Below are positions 1 to 8,840 of a stretch of DNA of 64,000 nt, in pieces. Origin of the DNA: Streptosporangium subroseum (GTDB taxonomy: Bacteria; Actinomycetota; Actinomycetes; Streptosporangiales; Streptosporangiaceae); assembly GCF_900188345.1 (NCBI RefSeq), contig NZ_FZOD01000017.1, positions 1 through 64,000 on the forward strand. Reading direction: 5' to 3'. The position numbers and the translations under genes were made by a program. The stretch's first letter is position 1, and every line of letters starts with the position of its first letter. A model generated the notes under the pieces. That model had not been told where the DNA came from. It made no database searches and was given only the letters and a program-made list of their open reading frames with translations.

Positions 1-255
1 CAAGGCCTGCTGGCCCGCTCCTACGGAATCACCCACACCACCCTGCAGATCGATCCCGCACCCGACGACGCGGTGGGCGAGAGCGAGTGTGTCGACGTCG
101 GCCACTGCACCGATCCGCACGGCCCCCACTACCTGCCCCCACGCGGCGGGCAACCCGCCTCTCCCCGCGATGCGAAAAGGAATCGAGATGATGAGGGCGG
201 CGGCCGCGTCGAAGGAAGCGGGTTGACCCCGCAGGGACCGGAGAATACGGGCTGA
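1..255 (+). CDS. Cation diffusion facilitator (CDF) metal exporter, C-terminal end
   Basis: The frame is open from base 1 to a TGA at 253-255, so the gene starts outside the window. The visible part begins QGLLARSYGITHTTLQID, which matches the cytoplasmic C-terminal domain of CDF/CzcD-type transporters, where an I-x-H-T-T-L-Q strand precedes the end of the protein. CDF proteins export Zn, Co or Cd in exchange for protons. A Cys/His-rich tail follows (ESECVDVGHCTDPHGPHY), a plausible metal-binding extension. The last 30 residues are low-complexity and charged. Metal specificity cannot be read from this fragment. A ZIP-like transporter lies about 550 bases downstream on the same strand. Confidence 0.72.
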   Translation, partial: QGLLARSYGITHTTLQIDPAPDDAVGESECVDVGHCTDPHGPHYLPPRGGQPASPRDAKRNRDDEGGGRVEGSGLTPQGPENTG

Positions 256-804
256 CTCTCCGAAGGGCGCGGTCTCATCTGCCCTTCCGGTGAGAGCGGC
301 CGGCGCGCCATGGTAATCCAGAATTGACGCCCCATTTAAACCCGAAATGTCGATATAAAGGCCCCTGTTGTCGCGTTGCGTTATGCATGGAAACGCGTTT
401 TCGGCTCGCCTTTTGGGGAATCGAGAAAACGCAGAGATCCCGGATGGCGGGAAGGTTGACCGGAGGTCGCCCATGGAGCGGATTCCCAGCGACGTTTCCC
501 CTCGTGCTCGTCACTATGCGGATTTTCCTCGTGAAAAGATCCCGATTCTATCGGAGGGCCGCGTGACCAGGGCACTCGATGAACTCGGGCGGCCTGGCGG
601 CCGGCGCTGCGAGGAGGGCTCTCCGACGGCCGACGCGGAACAACTAAAAGGCCGCACACGACATCGCCCGGGTTGAGTGATGTCATCAGGGAAATGCCCG
701 GTCGGCTGGGACGGTAAAAAATTGACGGCATCTCCGGCGGTGAACGCCACCCGCCGAGCTCCATCCTCGGTCTTCCGCTGTCAGTTTGATAAGGGGTGCT
801 GAAA
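256..804. other. Intergenic stretch without a recognisable gene
   Basis: About 550 bases separate the CDF gene end from the ZIP-like gene. The segment around 310-560 is less GC-rich than its surroundings. Short frames here have no RBS, no actinomycete third-position GC pattern and no family resemblance. An AAGGGG ribosome-binding site at 791-796 belongs to the next gene. The promoter of that gene must lie in this stretch, but I could not place convincing -35 and -10 boxes. Confidence 0.5.
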
Positions 805-1623
805 ATGCTGCCGGCATGGTGGACGCAGGCCACGCGGCCGATGCTGGAGGCAGGAGATTCTCCTGGAACCGGGGCATGGATCGCCGTGATACTGATCTCG
901 GTGTCGACGCTCGCGGGGGCGTGGCTCGCGCGACGCGAGTCCACGCGCCTGGCGGTCCGGCTGGCGATCGCCTCCGCGATGATGATGATCATCGCCCTCA
1001 CGGACATGCTTCCCGACGCCTGGCAGGACGCGGTCGAGACCGGAGTGCCCCTCTGGGTGGTCGGGATCGCGGTGGCATTCGGCTTCCTGGTCATCACCTA
1101 CTTCACCCGTAAAGGATGCGCGTGCCCGTCCGACTCCGGCAGGAGCCCCGTCGGCCTGTACGCTCCCGGCGGTCATCGCCGCCTGAAGGAGACGGTCAAC
1201 GCGGCACTGTTCGGAGGAATGGGAACCGCCGCCGCGCTGACCGCCCATCGGGCCATCGAGGGTGCGACCCTGGCACTGACCGCTTCGACCGTCGTGGTCA
1301 TCGCCCTGATGGCGCACTCCGCCGGCGAAGGGCTGGCACTCGCCGCACTGCTGGACGTGGCCGGCCAGCGCCTCGCCCCCTGGCTTGTCGTCGCGTGCGT
1401 GAGTCCGGCGGTCGGCGTCGTCGTCGCCACCTTCAGTCCCCTGCCCGGCCAGGTGGTTCCGGTGCTACTCGGGATGGTGACCGGCGTGCTGCTGCGCACG
1501 GCGATAGTCGGCCTGAAACTGGCCGCGGGCAGGCAGGAGAACGGCCGGCTGTCGAGAGGACAACTGGTGATCGCCACCGCCGTGGCGATCACGGTGGGAG
1601 TGCTCCTCGCGATGGCCCGTTAA
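805..1623 (+). CDS. ZIP-like metal cation transporter
   Basis: A polytopic membrane protein of 272 residues with about eight hydrophobic segments. Two helices in the second half carry the ZIP-family metal-site signatures in divergent form: HRAIEGATLA, corresponding to H-N-x-P-E-G of TM4, and AHSAGEGLALAALL, corresponding to H-E-x-P-E-G of TM5. A short Cys-containing loop (RKGCACPSD) lies before them. ZIP proteins carry Zn, Fe or Mn into the cytoplasm. I chose ATG 805 because AAGGGG at 791-796 is eight bases upstream. A GTG at 796 in the same frame would overlap that site. The pairing with a CDF exporter upstream suggests local metal homeostasis, though the 550-base gap argues against one operon. 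Confidence 0.72.
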   Translation: MLPAWWTQATRPMLEAGDSPGTGAWIAVILISVSTLAGAWLARRESTRLAVRLAIASAMMMIIALTDMLPDAWQDAVETGVPLWVVGIAVAFGFLVITYFTRKGCACPSDSGRSPVGLYAPGGHRRLKETVNAALFGGMGTAAALTAHRAIEGATLALTASTVVVIALMAHSAGEGLALAALLDVAGQRLAPWLVVACVSPAVGVVVATFSPLPGQVVPVLLGMVTGVLLRTAIVGLKLAAGRQENGRLSRGQLVIATAVAITVGVLLAMAR

Positions 1624-1710
1624 CCCTGCTCGGGGAAGTCGAGTGGCCAGGACGGACCCGCGGCTGATCTCGCCTTCGGAGGCGGGCCGAGGTGGTTCGG
1701 AGGCGCCGCC

Positions 1711-3345
1711 TCAGGCGGTCTGCCTCTCGGCGGAAGGAGACGCCATGACGGGATCGATCCACTGCTTCAAAGTATCCATGACCTCGGCGTGACCTCCCCG
1801 CTCGGCATCGGTGAGCGGGATCCCGCCCCAACGATCCCTGGCCTCGTGATCGGCGCCCCGCTCCAGCAGGTAGGTGACGAGATCGAGGTGTCCCTCGGCC
1901 GCCGCCAGGTGGAGCGCCGTACGACCGTCATAATCGGCGGACCGAGGGGACACCCCGGATGCCAGCGAAGCCCGCACGCCTTCGAGGTCGCCGGTGCTGG
2001 CCGACCAGAGGAGCCTGATCGTGCCGTCCGCCGCGGCCTGGTTCTTCTTCAGGCGGGGGTCGCGCTTGCCTTCCCCGTCGCTCTGCACGAGCGAGTCGTA
2101 CATGTGGAAGTTGTACTTTTCGACCAGTTGCCGGCAGAACTCGATGCCACGAACGGAGTTCCCGTGTCCGTCCAGCCGTGGTGACCAGATGGCGATCCCC
2201 ATGACCTTGGGGATGACCACCATGAGCGCACCGGAGACTCCGCTCTTCGCCGGCAGGCCGATGGTGAAGGCGAACTCGCCGGAATAGTCGTACATCCCGC
2301 AGGAGGACATGAGGGACAGGCACTTCTGGACGGAGCCGGTCGAGAACACCCGGTCGTTGGACAGGGGCACGACCCCGCCGTTGGCCAGCGTGGCGGCGGC
2401 CGACGCCAGGGCCCCGGCGTGGAGCTCTATGGAGCAGCACTGGAAGTAGAACTCGAGGGTCTCGACCAGGTCGGTGTCCTGCGGGAAGGCCTTGTGTTCC
2501 CGCATGAAATAGCCCAGTGCGAAATTGCGGTCGGCGGTCTGTCTCTCGGAGAGGTAGACGGCGTTGTTGAATCCGACGGGCCTGCCACCCGACAGCCTCT
2601 GCCAGGTGGCCGCGACGTAGTCGAAGCGGTCCGCGATGTCGAGGTCCGGTTTGATGAGTGAGCAACTCATGATGGCACCGGAGTTGATCATTGGGTTGTG
2701 CGGAAGCCCGTCTCCGTTGAGTGACAGCTCGTTGAATCCGCGCCCGCTCGGCTCCCGCCCCACATGCCGGTGGACCACCTCGGCCCCGTGTTCCTCGAGC
2801 GTGAGCGAGTAGTTGACCGGTTTGCAGACTGACTGCACACAGAAACCCACGCTTGAATCCCCGATGCTGAACCGCTGGCCGTCCACCGTGCACACCACGA
2901 TGGCGAACTGTTCGGGCGGCACCCGTTTCAGCTGGGGAATGTAGTCGGCCACCTCGCCACGTCTCTCTGGCAGCAGACTCTCGTAGATCCCGGTGATGTC
3001 CGCGGTGAAGGAGGAGAAGTCCGGAATGGCGAGATCGCCGGTGATCGCACGAGCCGGCAGTCCTCCACTTTGCCGGCACAGCTTCGCGAACCGGGCGTAG
3101 TCCAGTTGCCCGCCCGTATCCGCCTTCTCCAGCGCGTCGAAGGCGTCCACCATGCGCGGATCGTCGGGCGTGATGCCCGCCTGCTGGAGCCGGGCGATCA
3201 TCTCGATGCGGGAGATGTGACCCCGGGCGTCCTTTTTGAAAGAGTCGAAAAGCTTCCGGTATCCGCCTGATTCCTCGGAGGCGAGGTCCCGGACCCTCCA
3301 GACCGTGTCGGCGATGACGGCGACCCGGCCGTTCGGTGCTTCCAT
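1711..3345 (-). CDS. glsA: Glutaminase with N-terminal EF-hand-like region and C-terminal ankyrin repeats
   Basis: Hydrolyses glutamine to glutamate and ammonia in the cytoplasm. The 544-residue protein has three parts. Residues 1-100 form an alpha-helical, EF-hand-like region. About 105-410 is the serine-dependent glutaminase domain, with nucleophile and base S172-x-x-K175 (QSVCKP), NPMINSGAI, YFQCCSIE and SGVSGALMVVIP. About 430-535 holds two to three ankyrin repeats (DGRTALHLAAAEGHLDLVTY). Simple bacterial GlsA is about 310 residues, so this is the long form whose domain order resembles animal GLS. The start ATG 3345 has GGAAGGA eight bases upstream. The frame could extend upstream, but without an RBS. 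The gene stands alone between convergent and unrelated neighbours. Confidence 0.93.
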   Translation of the reverse strand: MEAPNGRVAVIADTVWRVRDLASEESGGYRKLFDSFKKDARGHISRIEMIARLQQAGITPDDPRMVDAFDALEKADTGGQLDYARFAKLCRQSGGLPARAITGDLAIPDFSSFTADITGIYESLLPERRGEVADYIPQLKRVPPEQFAIVVCTVDGQRFSIGDSSVGFCVQSVCKPVNYSLTLEEHGAEVVHRHVGREPSGRGFNELSLNGDGLPHNPMINSGAIMSCSLIKPDLDIADRFDYVAATWQRLSGGRPVGFNNAVYLSERQTADRNFALGYFMREHKAFPQDTDLVETLEFYFQCCSIELHAGALASAAATLANGGVVPLSNDRVFSTGSVQKCLSLMSSCGMYDYSGEFAFTIGLPAKSGVSGALMVVIPKVMGIAIWSPRLDGHGNSVRGIEFCRQLVEKYNFHMYDSLVQSDGEGKRDPRLKKNQAAADGTIRLLWSASTGDLEGVRASLASGVSPRSADYDGRTALHLAAAEGHLDLVTYLLERGADHEARDRWGGIPLTDAERGGHAEVMDTLKQWIDPVMASPSAERQTA

Positions 3346-3391
3346 GAGTGTGTCCTTCCGGTCAGAAGACGGCCCGGCTACCAAGCGATGG

Positions 3392-3691
3392 TCAGAGGAT
3401 GACCTGGACATGGGAGATCTCACCGGGGCGAGCCTCCACCGAGACGTCCTTGCGGACGCCACCACCCGCGATGACGCGGACGGTCCAGGACCCAGGTGCG
3501 GCGAAGAACCGGAAAATGCCTTCGTCGGACACCACCAGCTCACCGGTGAACTCACCGGAGTGATCCAGCAGACGGGCGTAGGACCTGCCCGCGCATATCA
3601 CGACACCCTGGATGACCGCCTGGGCCGTCAGATCCATCTCCGCCGAATGCGCGACGGTCCGCTCCGGTGCGGTACGACCCTGAGCGGGCAT
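3392..3691 (-). CDS. DUF1416 protein, normally partner of a thiosulfate sulfurtransferase
   Basis: A 99-residue protein starting MPAQGRTAPERTV and ending GEISHVQVIL. The length, the ATVQG/VICAGRSYARLLD-type core and the C-terminal beta strand fit DUF1416, a small actinobacterial family almost always encoded directly after an SseA-type rhodanese. Its biochemical role is not known to me; it may help sulfur transfer. The ATG at 3691-3689 overlaps the TGA of the rhodanese remnant (TGATG), so translation was probably coupled to that gene. With the rhodanese reduced to its last 38 codons, expression and purpose of this gene are uncertain, yet its own reading frame looks intact. Confidence 0.82.
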   Translation of the reverse strand: MPAQGRTAPERTVAHSAEMDLTAQAVIQGVVICAGRSYARLLDHSGEFTGELVVSDEGIFRFFAAPGSWTVRVIAGGGVRKDVSVEARPGEISHVQVIL

Positions 3692-3807
3692 CAACGGGCC
3701 TCCCCCGATCCGAGGGGCACGCCGGCAGGCGAGCCGTACCCGGTCCACGAACCGCCGTAGTTCTTCGCGCCGGTCTGGCCGAGGACCTCGTACGACCCGA
3801 CCGGGTG
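3691..3807 (-). pseudogene. C-terminal stump of an SseA-type rhodanese (thiosulfate sulfurtransferase)
   Basis: The last 38 codons before the DUF1416 start read HPVGSYEVLGQTGAKNYGGSWTGYGS... and end in TGA at 3693-3691. This matches the closing segment of tandem-domain rhodaneses, where a 'LLGY-x-N-V-x-N-Y-D-G-S-W-T-E-W-G-S' stretch follows the active-site domain. Upstream the frame continues open, but as Arg-rich, non-rhodanese sequence, and no CRxG active-site loop is present in any frame. The enzyme is therefore lost and only the end that overlaps DUF1416 remains. Confidence 0.7.
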
Positions 3808-4250
3808 CGGGCGGAACGCTCGCCGACGCGGCAGCGGGCGACGGTGTCCTTGCCGGAGCCGGAACGCTCGCCGGCGTGGAGCGAGCGGAGCCCGTCGTCG
3901 GCAGGGGGCCGGAATGCGGCAGTCCTGTTCGCGCAGGAGCGGCGGCCTCACGCCGTGGGCGCAGGGACTCACCAAGGAGTTTCTCGCTTTCCATTTTTCT
4001 TACGGTAGGAGGGAAGCCTGCCGGCAGACAGGTCGTATTACACCCAGGAGTGGTCCTCACTGTCGGCGGACATCCCGGCCAATGGCCATGCCCGATGCCC
4101 ATCGCGTCCGGCGCTCGCCGCGCCACGCCCGAGCAGTCCGAATGCGCATCCTCGGGTGGTCACCTCACCCACACTGGAACTCGATCACTGCAAAAGGTCC
4201 GGGGGCTCCGCCGTGTCGTGGGCTCTCACCGATCCATGGGGAGAGGTTCG
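3808..4250. other. Intergenic stretch, probable gene-decay debris
   Basis: About 440 bases lie between the rhodanese stump (minus) and the aminotransferase (plus). Frames here are Arg/Pro-rich translations typical of non-coding high-GC DNA. A repeated ACGCTCGCCG element occurs near 3813 and 3867. A minus-strand ATG at about 3991 (MESEKLLGES) has no ribosome-binding site, and its frame runs into non-family sequence. I see no real gene. Confidence 0.45.
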
Positions 4251-5564
4251 ATGACCCTGTCGAGGCGTGTGATGGTCGCTGGGCTCGGCGCGCTGGCCGC
4301 CCCCTTCGTCCCGCCGCCACCGGCCCCGCGGCCGGTGGCTCCCGGCCCGCCGGCCGTTCCCGCCGGCCGGACGCCCGACCAGCTCGCCCGGGACGAGGGC
4401 TTCTGGTCCGCCGTGGCCCGGCAGTATCGGGTCAGCCCGGACTTCGTCAATCTGGAGAACGGCTACTACGGGATCATGCCCGAGCCGGTGCGCCGCGCCT
4501 ATCACCGCAACGTCGACCACCTCAACGAGGTGAACTCCCGCCTGCTGCGCACCACCTACAAGGACCAGGCCGACCAGGTCAGAGAGCGCATCGCGACCCT
4601 GCTCGGCGTCTCCATGGGGGAGATCGCCCTCACCCGCGGCGGCACCGAGGCCCTGCAGAACCTGATCGCCGGCTACCGGCGGCTGCGCCCGGGCGACGCG
4701 GTGATGTACACCGACCTCGACTATCACAGCGCGCGGTACGCCATGAACTGGCTGCGCGACCGGCGGGGCGTGCGGGTCGAGCGGATGGCCGTCCCCGAAC
4801 CGGCGACCCACCAGGCCGTGCTGGACGCCTACGCCGAGGCGTTGCGCGACCGCCCGCGGGTGAAGCTGCTCCTGCTCAGTCACATGAACAACGTCACCGG
4901 TCTGGTGCTGCCGGTACGGGAGATCGTCGCGATGGCCCGTGACAGGGGAGTGGATGTGATCGTCGACTCCGCGCACTCCTGGGGACACCTTGACTTCACG
5001 ATGGACGACCTCGGAGCGGACTTCGCCGGATTCTCCCTGCACAAGTGGATGGGGGTTCCGCTGGGAGCGGGATTTCTCTACATCAAGAAGGACCGGCTGC
5101 CCGATATCGACCTCGCCTTCGCCGATGAGACCTATCCCGGTGACGACATCCGCTCGCGGGTCCACTCCGGCACCCTGGACGTCGCCCCCGTCCTCACGGT
5201 GGGCGCGGCCCTGGACTTCCACGACGCCCTCGGCGGCGCGGTCAAGCAGTCGCGCCTGCGCTTCCTGCGCGACCGCTGGGTCCACCAGGTGCACGACCTC
5301 CCGAACCTGGAGATCCTCACCCCCGAGGATCCCGCCATGTACGGCACGATCACCGCGTTCCGGGTGGCCGGGCACATCTCGGAAGCCGACAACGTCGCAA
5401 TCGCCAAGGAGTTGTTCGACCGGCACCACATTTTCACGGTGCGCCGCGGCGGACCGGTCAAGGGTGACTGCGTACGGGTGACGCCCGCGCTGTTCACCTC
5501 CCGAGACGACGTCGACCTGCTCGCCAGGGCGTTGCGCGGCATCGCGTCGAGGATGCGCGGCTGA
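4251..5564 (+). CDS. Secreted class V aminotransferase (isopenicillin N epimerase-like)
   Basis: A 437-residue PLP enzyme of the class V (CefD/NifS-like) fold. The N-terminus MTLSRRVMVAGLGALAAPF is a twin-arginine-type signal, followed by a Pro/Ala-rich linker to about residue 40, so the enzyme is probably exported folded. The catalytic core shows the PLP-phosphate loop (ITLTRGGTEALQ region), DSAHSWGHLDF with the PLP-binding Asp, and the Schiff-base lysine in FSLHKWMGVPLG. Start ATG 4251 has GGGGAGAGG a few bases upstream. The substrate is unknown; Tat-exported relatives are common in actinomycetes and often called isopenicillin N epimerase by similarity only. The 3' end, stop codon included, is tandemly duplicated (5554-5617). 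Confidence 0.85.
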   Translation: MTLSRRVMVAGLGALAAPFVPPPPAPRPVAPGPPAVPAGRTPDQLARDEGFWSAVARQYRVSPDFVNLENGYYGIMPEPVRRAYHRNVDHLNEVNSRLLRTTYKDQADQVRERIATLLGVSMGEIALTRGGTEALQNLIAGYRRLRPGDAVMYTDLDYHSARYAMNWLRDRRGVRVERMAVPEPATHQAVLDAYAEALRDRPRVKLLLLSHMNNVTGLVLPVREIVAMARDRGVDVIVDSAHSWGHLDFTMDDLGADFAGFSLHKWMGVPLGAGFLYIKKDRLPDIDLAFADETYPGDDIRSRVHSGTLDVAPVLTVGAALDFHDALGGAVKQSRLRFLRDRWVHQVHDLPNLEILTPEDPAMYGTITAFRVAGHISEADNVAIAKELFDRHHIFTVRRGGPVKGDCVRVTPALFTSRDDVDLLARALRGIASRMRG

Positions 5565-5617
5565 AGGGGCGAGCGGCCCGGAAGCGGGTGCGCGGCTGAA
5601 GGGGCGGGCGGTCCGGA
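5554..5617 (+). repeat. Tandem duplication of the aminotransferase 3' end, including stop codon
   Basis: TGCGCGGCTGAAGGGGCG at 5554 recurs at 5589, 35 bases later. The match extends about 29 bases with two mismatches. Each copy contains the in-frame CGCGGC-TGA end of the aminotransferase, so the second copy is a silent 3' echo after the true stop. Confidence 0.8.
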
Positions 5618-5638
5618 GCGCGCCGGCCCCGCGCGCGG

Positions 5639-5676
5639 GCTCCCGGCCGGTGGCCGGGCGCATGCCGGCCGGGAGC
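5639..5676. terminator. Stem-loop between convergent genes
   Basis: GCTCCCGGCCGG (5639-5650) and CCGGCCGGGAGC (5665-5676) form a perfect 12-base-pair inverted repeat with a 14-base loop. It sits between the convergent aminotransferase (stop 5564) and MFS gene (stop 5697), as expected of a bidirectional terminator. There is no U-tract, which is usual for high-GC actinomycetes. Confidence 0.6.
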
Positions 5677-5696
5677 GCGTGCGAGGTCTGCGAGGT

Positions 5697-6971
5697 CTAT
5701 ACAGCCACCGGCGCCTCGGGTGAGGCCGCCAGGCGTCCCGACCGATCCAGGGCGCGTACGGCCGCCGCGCATCCCAGGCCGATCAACGCCATGACCAGCC
5801 ACGGCAGGCTCGGCAGGCCTGTCGAGTCGCCGAGGTCCAGCGCCCACCCCGACAGCAGGTTGCCCGCGGTCACACCGATGCCGGCCAGGGTGCTGTAGAG
5901 CCCGTAGTAGGTGGCCACCATGTGCGGGCCGCCGACGGTGACGATGGTCGCCATCTCGAACGGATAGATGATCATGATGGCCAGGCTGAGCAGCACCGCC
6001 GTACCGAGGACCGGCAGAAGCAGGAGCGCGTGGGCGATGCCGCCGGCCGGGACGGTGGCATCGCCCACCAGGGGCGCGGCCAGCGCGAGCGGGACGAAGG
6101 CCAGTCCCATCAGGGCGAGCCCCCTGCCGATGGCCTCGGGCGGGCGCCACCGCCGGGCCGCCCACGCCGTCACCCGGGCCTGCCCGGAGATGGTCAGCAG
6201 GCCGGAGACCACAAAGATGAGGGTGACCCCGAGCTCGCCGCCCGTCACCCGGCGAACCTCCAGCGGCAGGCCGAGATAGACCTGGAAGCTCAGCACGTAC
6301 GAGCCGATCATGGCCAGGGAGAACAGCAGGAAGGGGCGGTTGGCGATCACCTCGCGCCAGTCGAGCAGCACTCCGCGTCTCTCCCGCGCCCGGGGGTGCT
6401 CCCGTGACGGCAGGGCGCGTGTCTGGGCGATCGTCAGGGCGGCGAACGTCAGTCCCGAGGTGAGGCAGACGAGCTTGAACGCCATGCCGTTGAGCACCAG
6501 GCCGATGAGGGGCCCGATCAGGACGCCGAGCTGGGCGAAGACGTTGAACGCCGCGAAGGCCTCGACCTTGCGGGTCCCCGCCTCGTGGGCGAGATAGGCC
6601 CGTACGGCGGGGTTGAACAGGGCTCCGGCGAATCCGGTCAGCGCCGAGGCGACCACCAGCATGGGAATGGAGTCGGCCACGGCGAGAAGGAGGAACGCGA
6701 CGGTGCGCAGCCCGCATCCGGCGATGATCATTGGTCTGCAGCCGAGCCGGTCGGCGAGGGTTCCCCCGACCAGGAACATGCCCTGCTGGCTGAGGTTGCG
6801 GATGCCGAGGATGAGACCGACCAGTGCCGTCGGCAGTGCCAGCGTGCCGGACAGGTGACCCGCCAGGTAGGGCATCAGCATGTAGAAGCCGACGTTGATG
6901 GTGAGCTGGTTGACCAGCAGCAGTTTCACCGGCCGGTCGAAGGACAGGGCCAGAGCCAGCGTGCTTCTCAC
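5697..6971 (-). CDS. MFS transporter, probable drug/amino-acid exporter type
   Basis: A 424-residue major facilitator protein with about twelve hydrophobic segments. Motif A between TM2 and TM3 reads [14 protein letters not shown], the usual G-x-L-a-D-r-x-G-r-r form. A second, weaker copy occurs after TM8. The family exports drugs, toxins or metabolites by proton antiport. The start is GTG 6971, and its bases overlap the TGA of the upstream cysteine-synthase-like gene (GTGA), so the two are translated from one message. That coupling suggests that the transporter exports the product of the PLP enzyme, or protects against it. Substrate unknown. Confidence 0.85.
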   Translation of the reverse strand: MRSTLALALSFDRPVKLLLVNQLTINVGFYMLMPYLAGHLSGTLALPTALVGLILGIRNLSQQGMFLVGGTLADRLGCRPMIIAGCGLRTVAFLLLAVADSIPMLVVASALTGFAGALFNPAVRAYLAHEAGTRKVEAFAAFNVFAQLGVLIGPLIGLVLNGMAFKLVCLTSGLTFAALTIAQTRALPSREHPRARERRGVLLDWREVIANRPFLLFSLAMIGSYVLSFQVYLGLPLEVRRVTGGELGVTLIFVVSGLLTISGQARVTAWAARRWRPPEAIGRGLALMGLAFVPLALAAPLVGDATVPAGGIAHALLLLPVLGTAVLLSLAIMIIYPFEMATIVTVGGPHMVATYYGLYSTLAGIGVTAGNLLSGWALDLGDSTGLPSLPWLVMALIGLGCAAAVRALDRSGRLAASPEAPVAV

Positions 6972-8110
6972 CGCGGTGTCCCTTCGGAGACGAGGGGAGG
7001 CCGCAGGCCGGCGACCGGGTCGATCACGGTCGCGCAGCGCGTCCAGCGGGTCGGCTCGCGTTCCGCCGGATGACCGATCTCCTCCGGGGCCGTCGCCGCG
7101 GGCGAACCGAGAAGATCATGTGCGACGCAGTAGTCGTCGTTGAACACCGTGTCGAAGTAGCGGTGGGGGCCATCGGGAAAGATCGCCGCTATCCGCGTGT
7201 GGCTGGGCAGCGTGCGAGCCAGCCACGAGGAGACCAGGGCCACCGCCCCGACGCTCCAGCCGCCGGTGGCGTACCGCAGCGCCGCCAGGCGCCGGCAGGC
7301 CCAGACCGCTTCCGGCGGTGCGACCCAGTGGACCTCGCTGAACAGCTCGTACGCCACGTTGCGCGGATGGATGCTGCTGCCCAGGCCGCGCATGAGCCGG
7401 GAGCGCGCGGGCTGCCCGAAGATGGTCGAACCGATCGTGTCGACGCCGATGAGCCGCAGGTCGGGGTAGAACCGCCGCAGCGCGCGGAAGACCCCGGCGC
7501 TGTGGCCGCCGGTGCCCACGCTGCACACCAGGACGTCGATCCGCCCGAGCTGGCCGGCCAGTTCCGCCGCCAGCCCCGCATAGGCCGTGACGTTGTCGGG
7601 GTTGTTGTACTGGTCCGGGCAGTAGGCGTCCGGTTGCTCACCGAGCAGCTCGCGCACCCGCTCCCGGCGCGCCTGCTGCCAGCCGCCCACCGGGTGCGGC
7701 TCGGTGACGACCACGACGCGGGCTCCGTAGGCCGACAGCAGGCGGCGCATCAGCGGTTCCATTCCCGGATCGGTCACCAGCGTCACCGGGTGGCCGTGCA
7801 CGATGCCGGCCAGTGCCAGGCCCAGGCCGAAGGTCCCGCTGGTGGACTCCACGATGGGCGCGCCCGGCCGCAGCTCGCCGCGATCGCGCGCTCTGTCGAC
7901 GATGTAGAGCGCGGGACGATCCTTGATCCCTCCGGGGTTGCTGCCTTCCAGTTTCGCCCAGAAGCCGCGTCCCTGCCCCGAGGCGATCTCAGGGACCCAG
8001 AGGACCGGTGTGTTGCCGACCACGTGCTCGGGGGTGTGGCACGTGTTTCCGGTGATCATCTGGCTGAGCGGAGGAGTATCGATCTGTGGTGCTTTAAGTG
8101 TGTATGTCAT
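6968..8110 (-). CDS. PLP-dependent cysteine synthase-family enzyme
   Basis: A 380-residue fold-type II PLP enzyme related to CysK/CysM. The PLP lysine lies in [16 protein letters not shown], and the phosphate-binding Gly/Thr loop is [11 protein letters not shown]. The substrate-carboxylate loop is VESTSGTFG, replacing the T-S-G-N-T of true CysK, so the substrate may differ from O-acetylserine. The protein is longer than CysK (about 310) through a C-terminal extension after the fold. The start ATG 8110 has only a weak GGGAAACGG upstream. It is coupled to the MFS exporter by a GTGA overlap. It could make a beta-substituted alanine (non-protein amino acid), but that is inference. Confidence 0.85.
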   Translation of the reverse strand: MTYTLKAPQIDTPPLSQMITGNTCHTPEHVVGNTPVLWVPEIASGQGRGFWAKLEGSNPGGIKDRPALYIVDRARDRGELRPGAPIVESTSGTFGLGLALAGIVHGHPVTLVTDPGMEPLMRRLLSAYGARVVVVTEPHPVGGWQQARRERVRELLGEQPDAYCPDQYNNPDNVTAYAGLAAELAGQLGRIDVLVCSVGTGGHSAGVFRALRRFYPDLRLIGVDTIGSTIFGQPARSRLMRGLGSSIHPRNVAYELFSEVHWVAPPEAVWACRRLAALRYATGGWSVGAVALVSSWLARTLPSHTRIAAIFPDGPHRYFDTVFNDDYCVAHDLLGSPAATAPEEIGHPAEREPTRWTRCATVIDPVAGLRPPLVSEGTPR

Positions 8111-8223
8111 GATCCGTTTCCCATGGTTGCGAGGTGGTCGACGCGCTTCTGGGCATGCGGAGGCGACGGCTCATGCCGATCGGGTCGAGCGGTGAGTCGT
8201 TCGCGAGCCTGCCCGCGGGGCGG

Positions 8224-8679
8224 CTATATACGGGAAACGGATTTGAGCAGCAGCAGCTCTGCCCCGGGAGGCAGGCAGGCCGGTCGCGAGGAGCGCCGTG
8301 CCGGTGCCGGTGACGCCGTCGCGGCTGTCTCGCCGGCGATCAGATCACCGATGGCGTGCCCGCTGGGAAGCGGGACGCGCACGTTGACGATCGGCGATCC
8401 GGCCGCCGCGCCGCACAGGCTGTGATCATCGCCGGCGGGAAGCTGGGGGCACGGTGCGCCGTCCCGGAACGCCGCCGTGACGACTGCGGCGTGGAGTTCG
8501 GCATCCGTGCCGCAGACGGCCGCGGGCTGTTCCGTGCCGTGCTCAGGGAGGGGAGCCGGAGGGGCGGTCGTGAGGACGCACGACCCGAGATGCAGCAACA
8601 CGACGATGCCGAGCACGGCCAGGCACAGCGCGGAGAGAACGCCTCCGCGCTGTGCCAGCCGCCGCATCGATACGATCAT
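8224..8679 (-). CDS. Small putative lipoprotein, unknown function
   Basis: A 151-residue protein with a basic start (MIVSMRRLAQRGG), one hydrophobic segment to about residue 32 and a possible lipobox L-G-S-C at C34, followed by a Pro/Ala-rich stretch and two more Cys. I recognise no family. ATG 8679 lacks a ribosome-binding site; a TATAGAT-like box 14 bases upstream might allow an almost leaderless message. ATG 8667 is the alternative. It precedes the cysteine-synthase/MFS pair by about 110 bases on the same strand, so it could be the first gene of that unit, but no functional link can be read. Confidence 0.45.
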   Translation of the reverse strand: MIVSMRRLAQRGGVLSALCLAVLGIVVLLHLGSCVLTTAPPAPLPEHGTEQPAAVCGTDAELHAAVVTAAFRDGAPCPQLPAGDDHSLCGAAAGSPIVNVRVPLPSGHAIGDLIAGETAATASPAPARRSSRPACLPPGAELLLLKSVSRI

Positions 8680-8840
8680 GACGGTAAATCTATATTACGC
8701 TCCGTGGCGACTCGCTACGGGGGGTGACTTTTGCACCATCGAGGGTGGCCCTCGCCGCCTCCCTCGAACACCGTGACCTGTGGCTGAACGGCTACCGCGG
8801 GATTTTCGGCTCTGTCGCCTTCCTGCTCCGCGGTACCGTT

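Noticed and set aside
324-359. TTGACG ... TATAAA as a promoter
   Set aside because: Spacing of 24 bases is too long, and no gene starts within a sensible distance.
381-1097. 238-codon minus-strand frame before and through the ZIP gene
   Set aside because: No RBS, no family match, and opposite to a convincing membrane protein.
4185-5663. 492-codon minus-strand frame opposite the class V aminotransferase
   Set aside because: Antisense shadow; no start context or domain.
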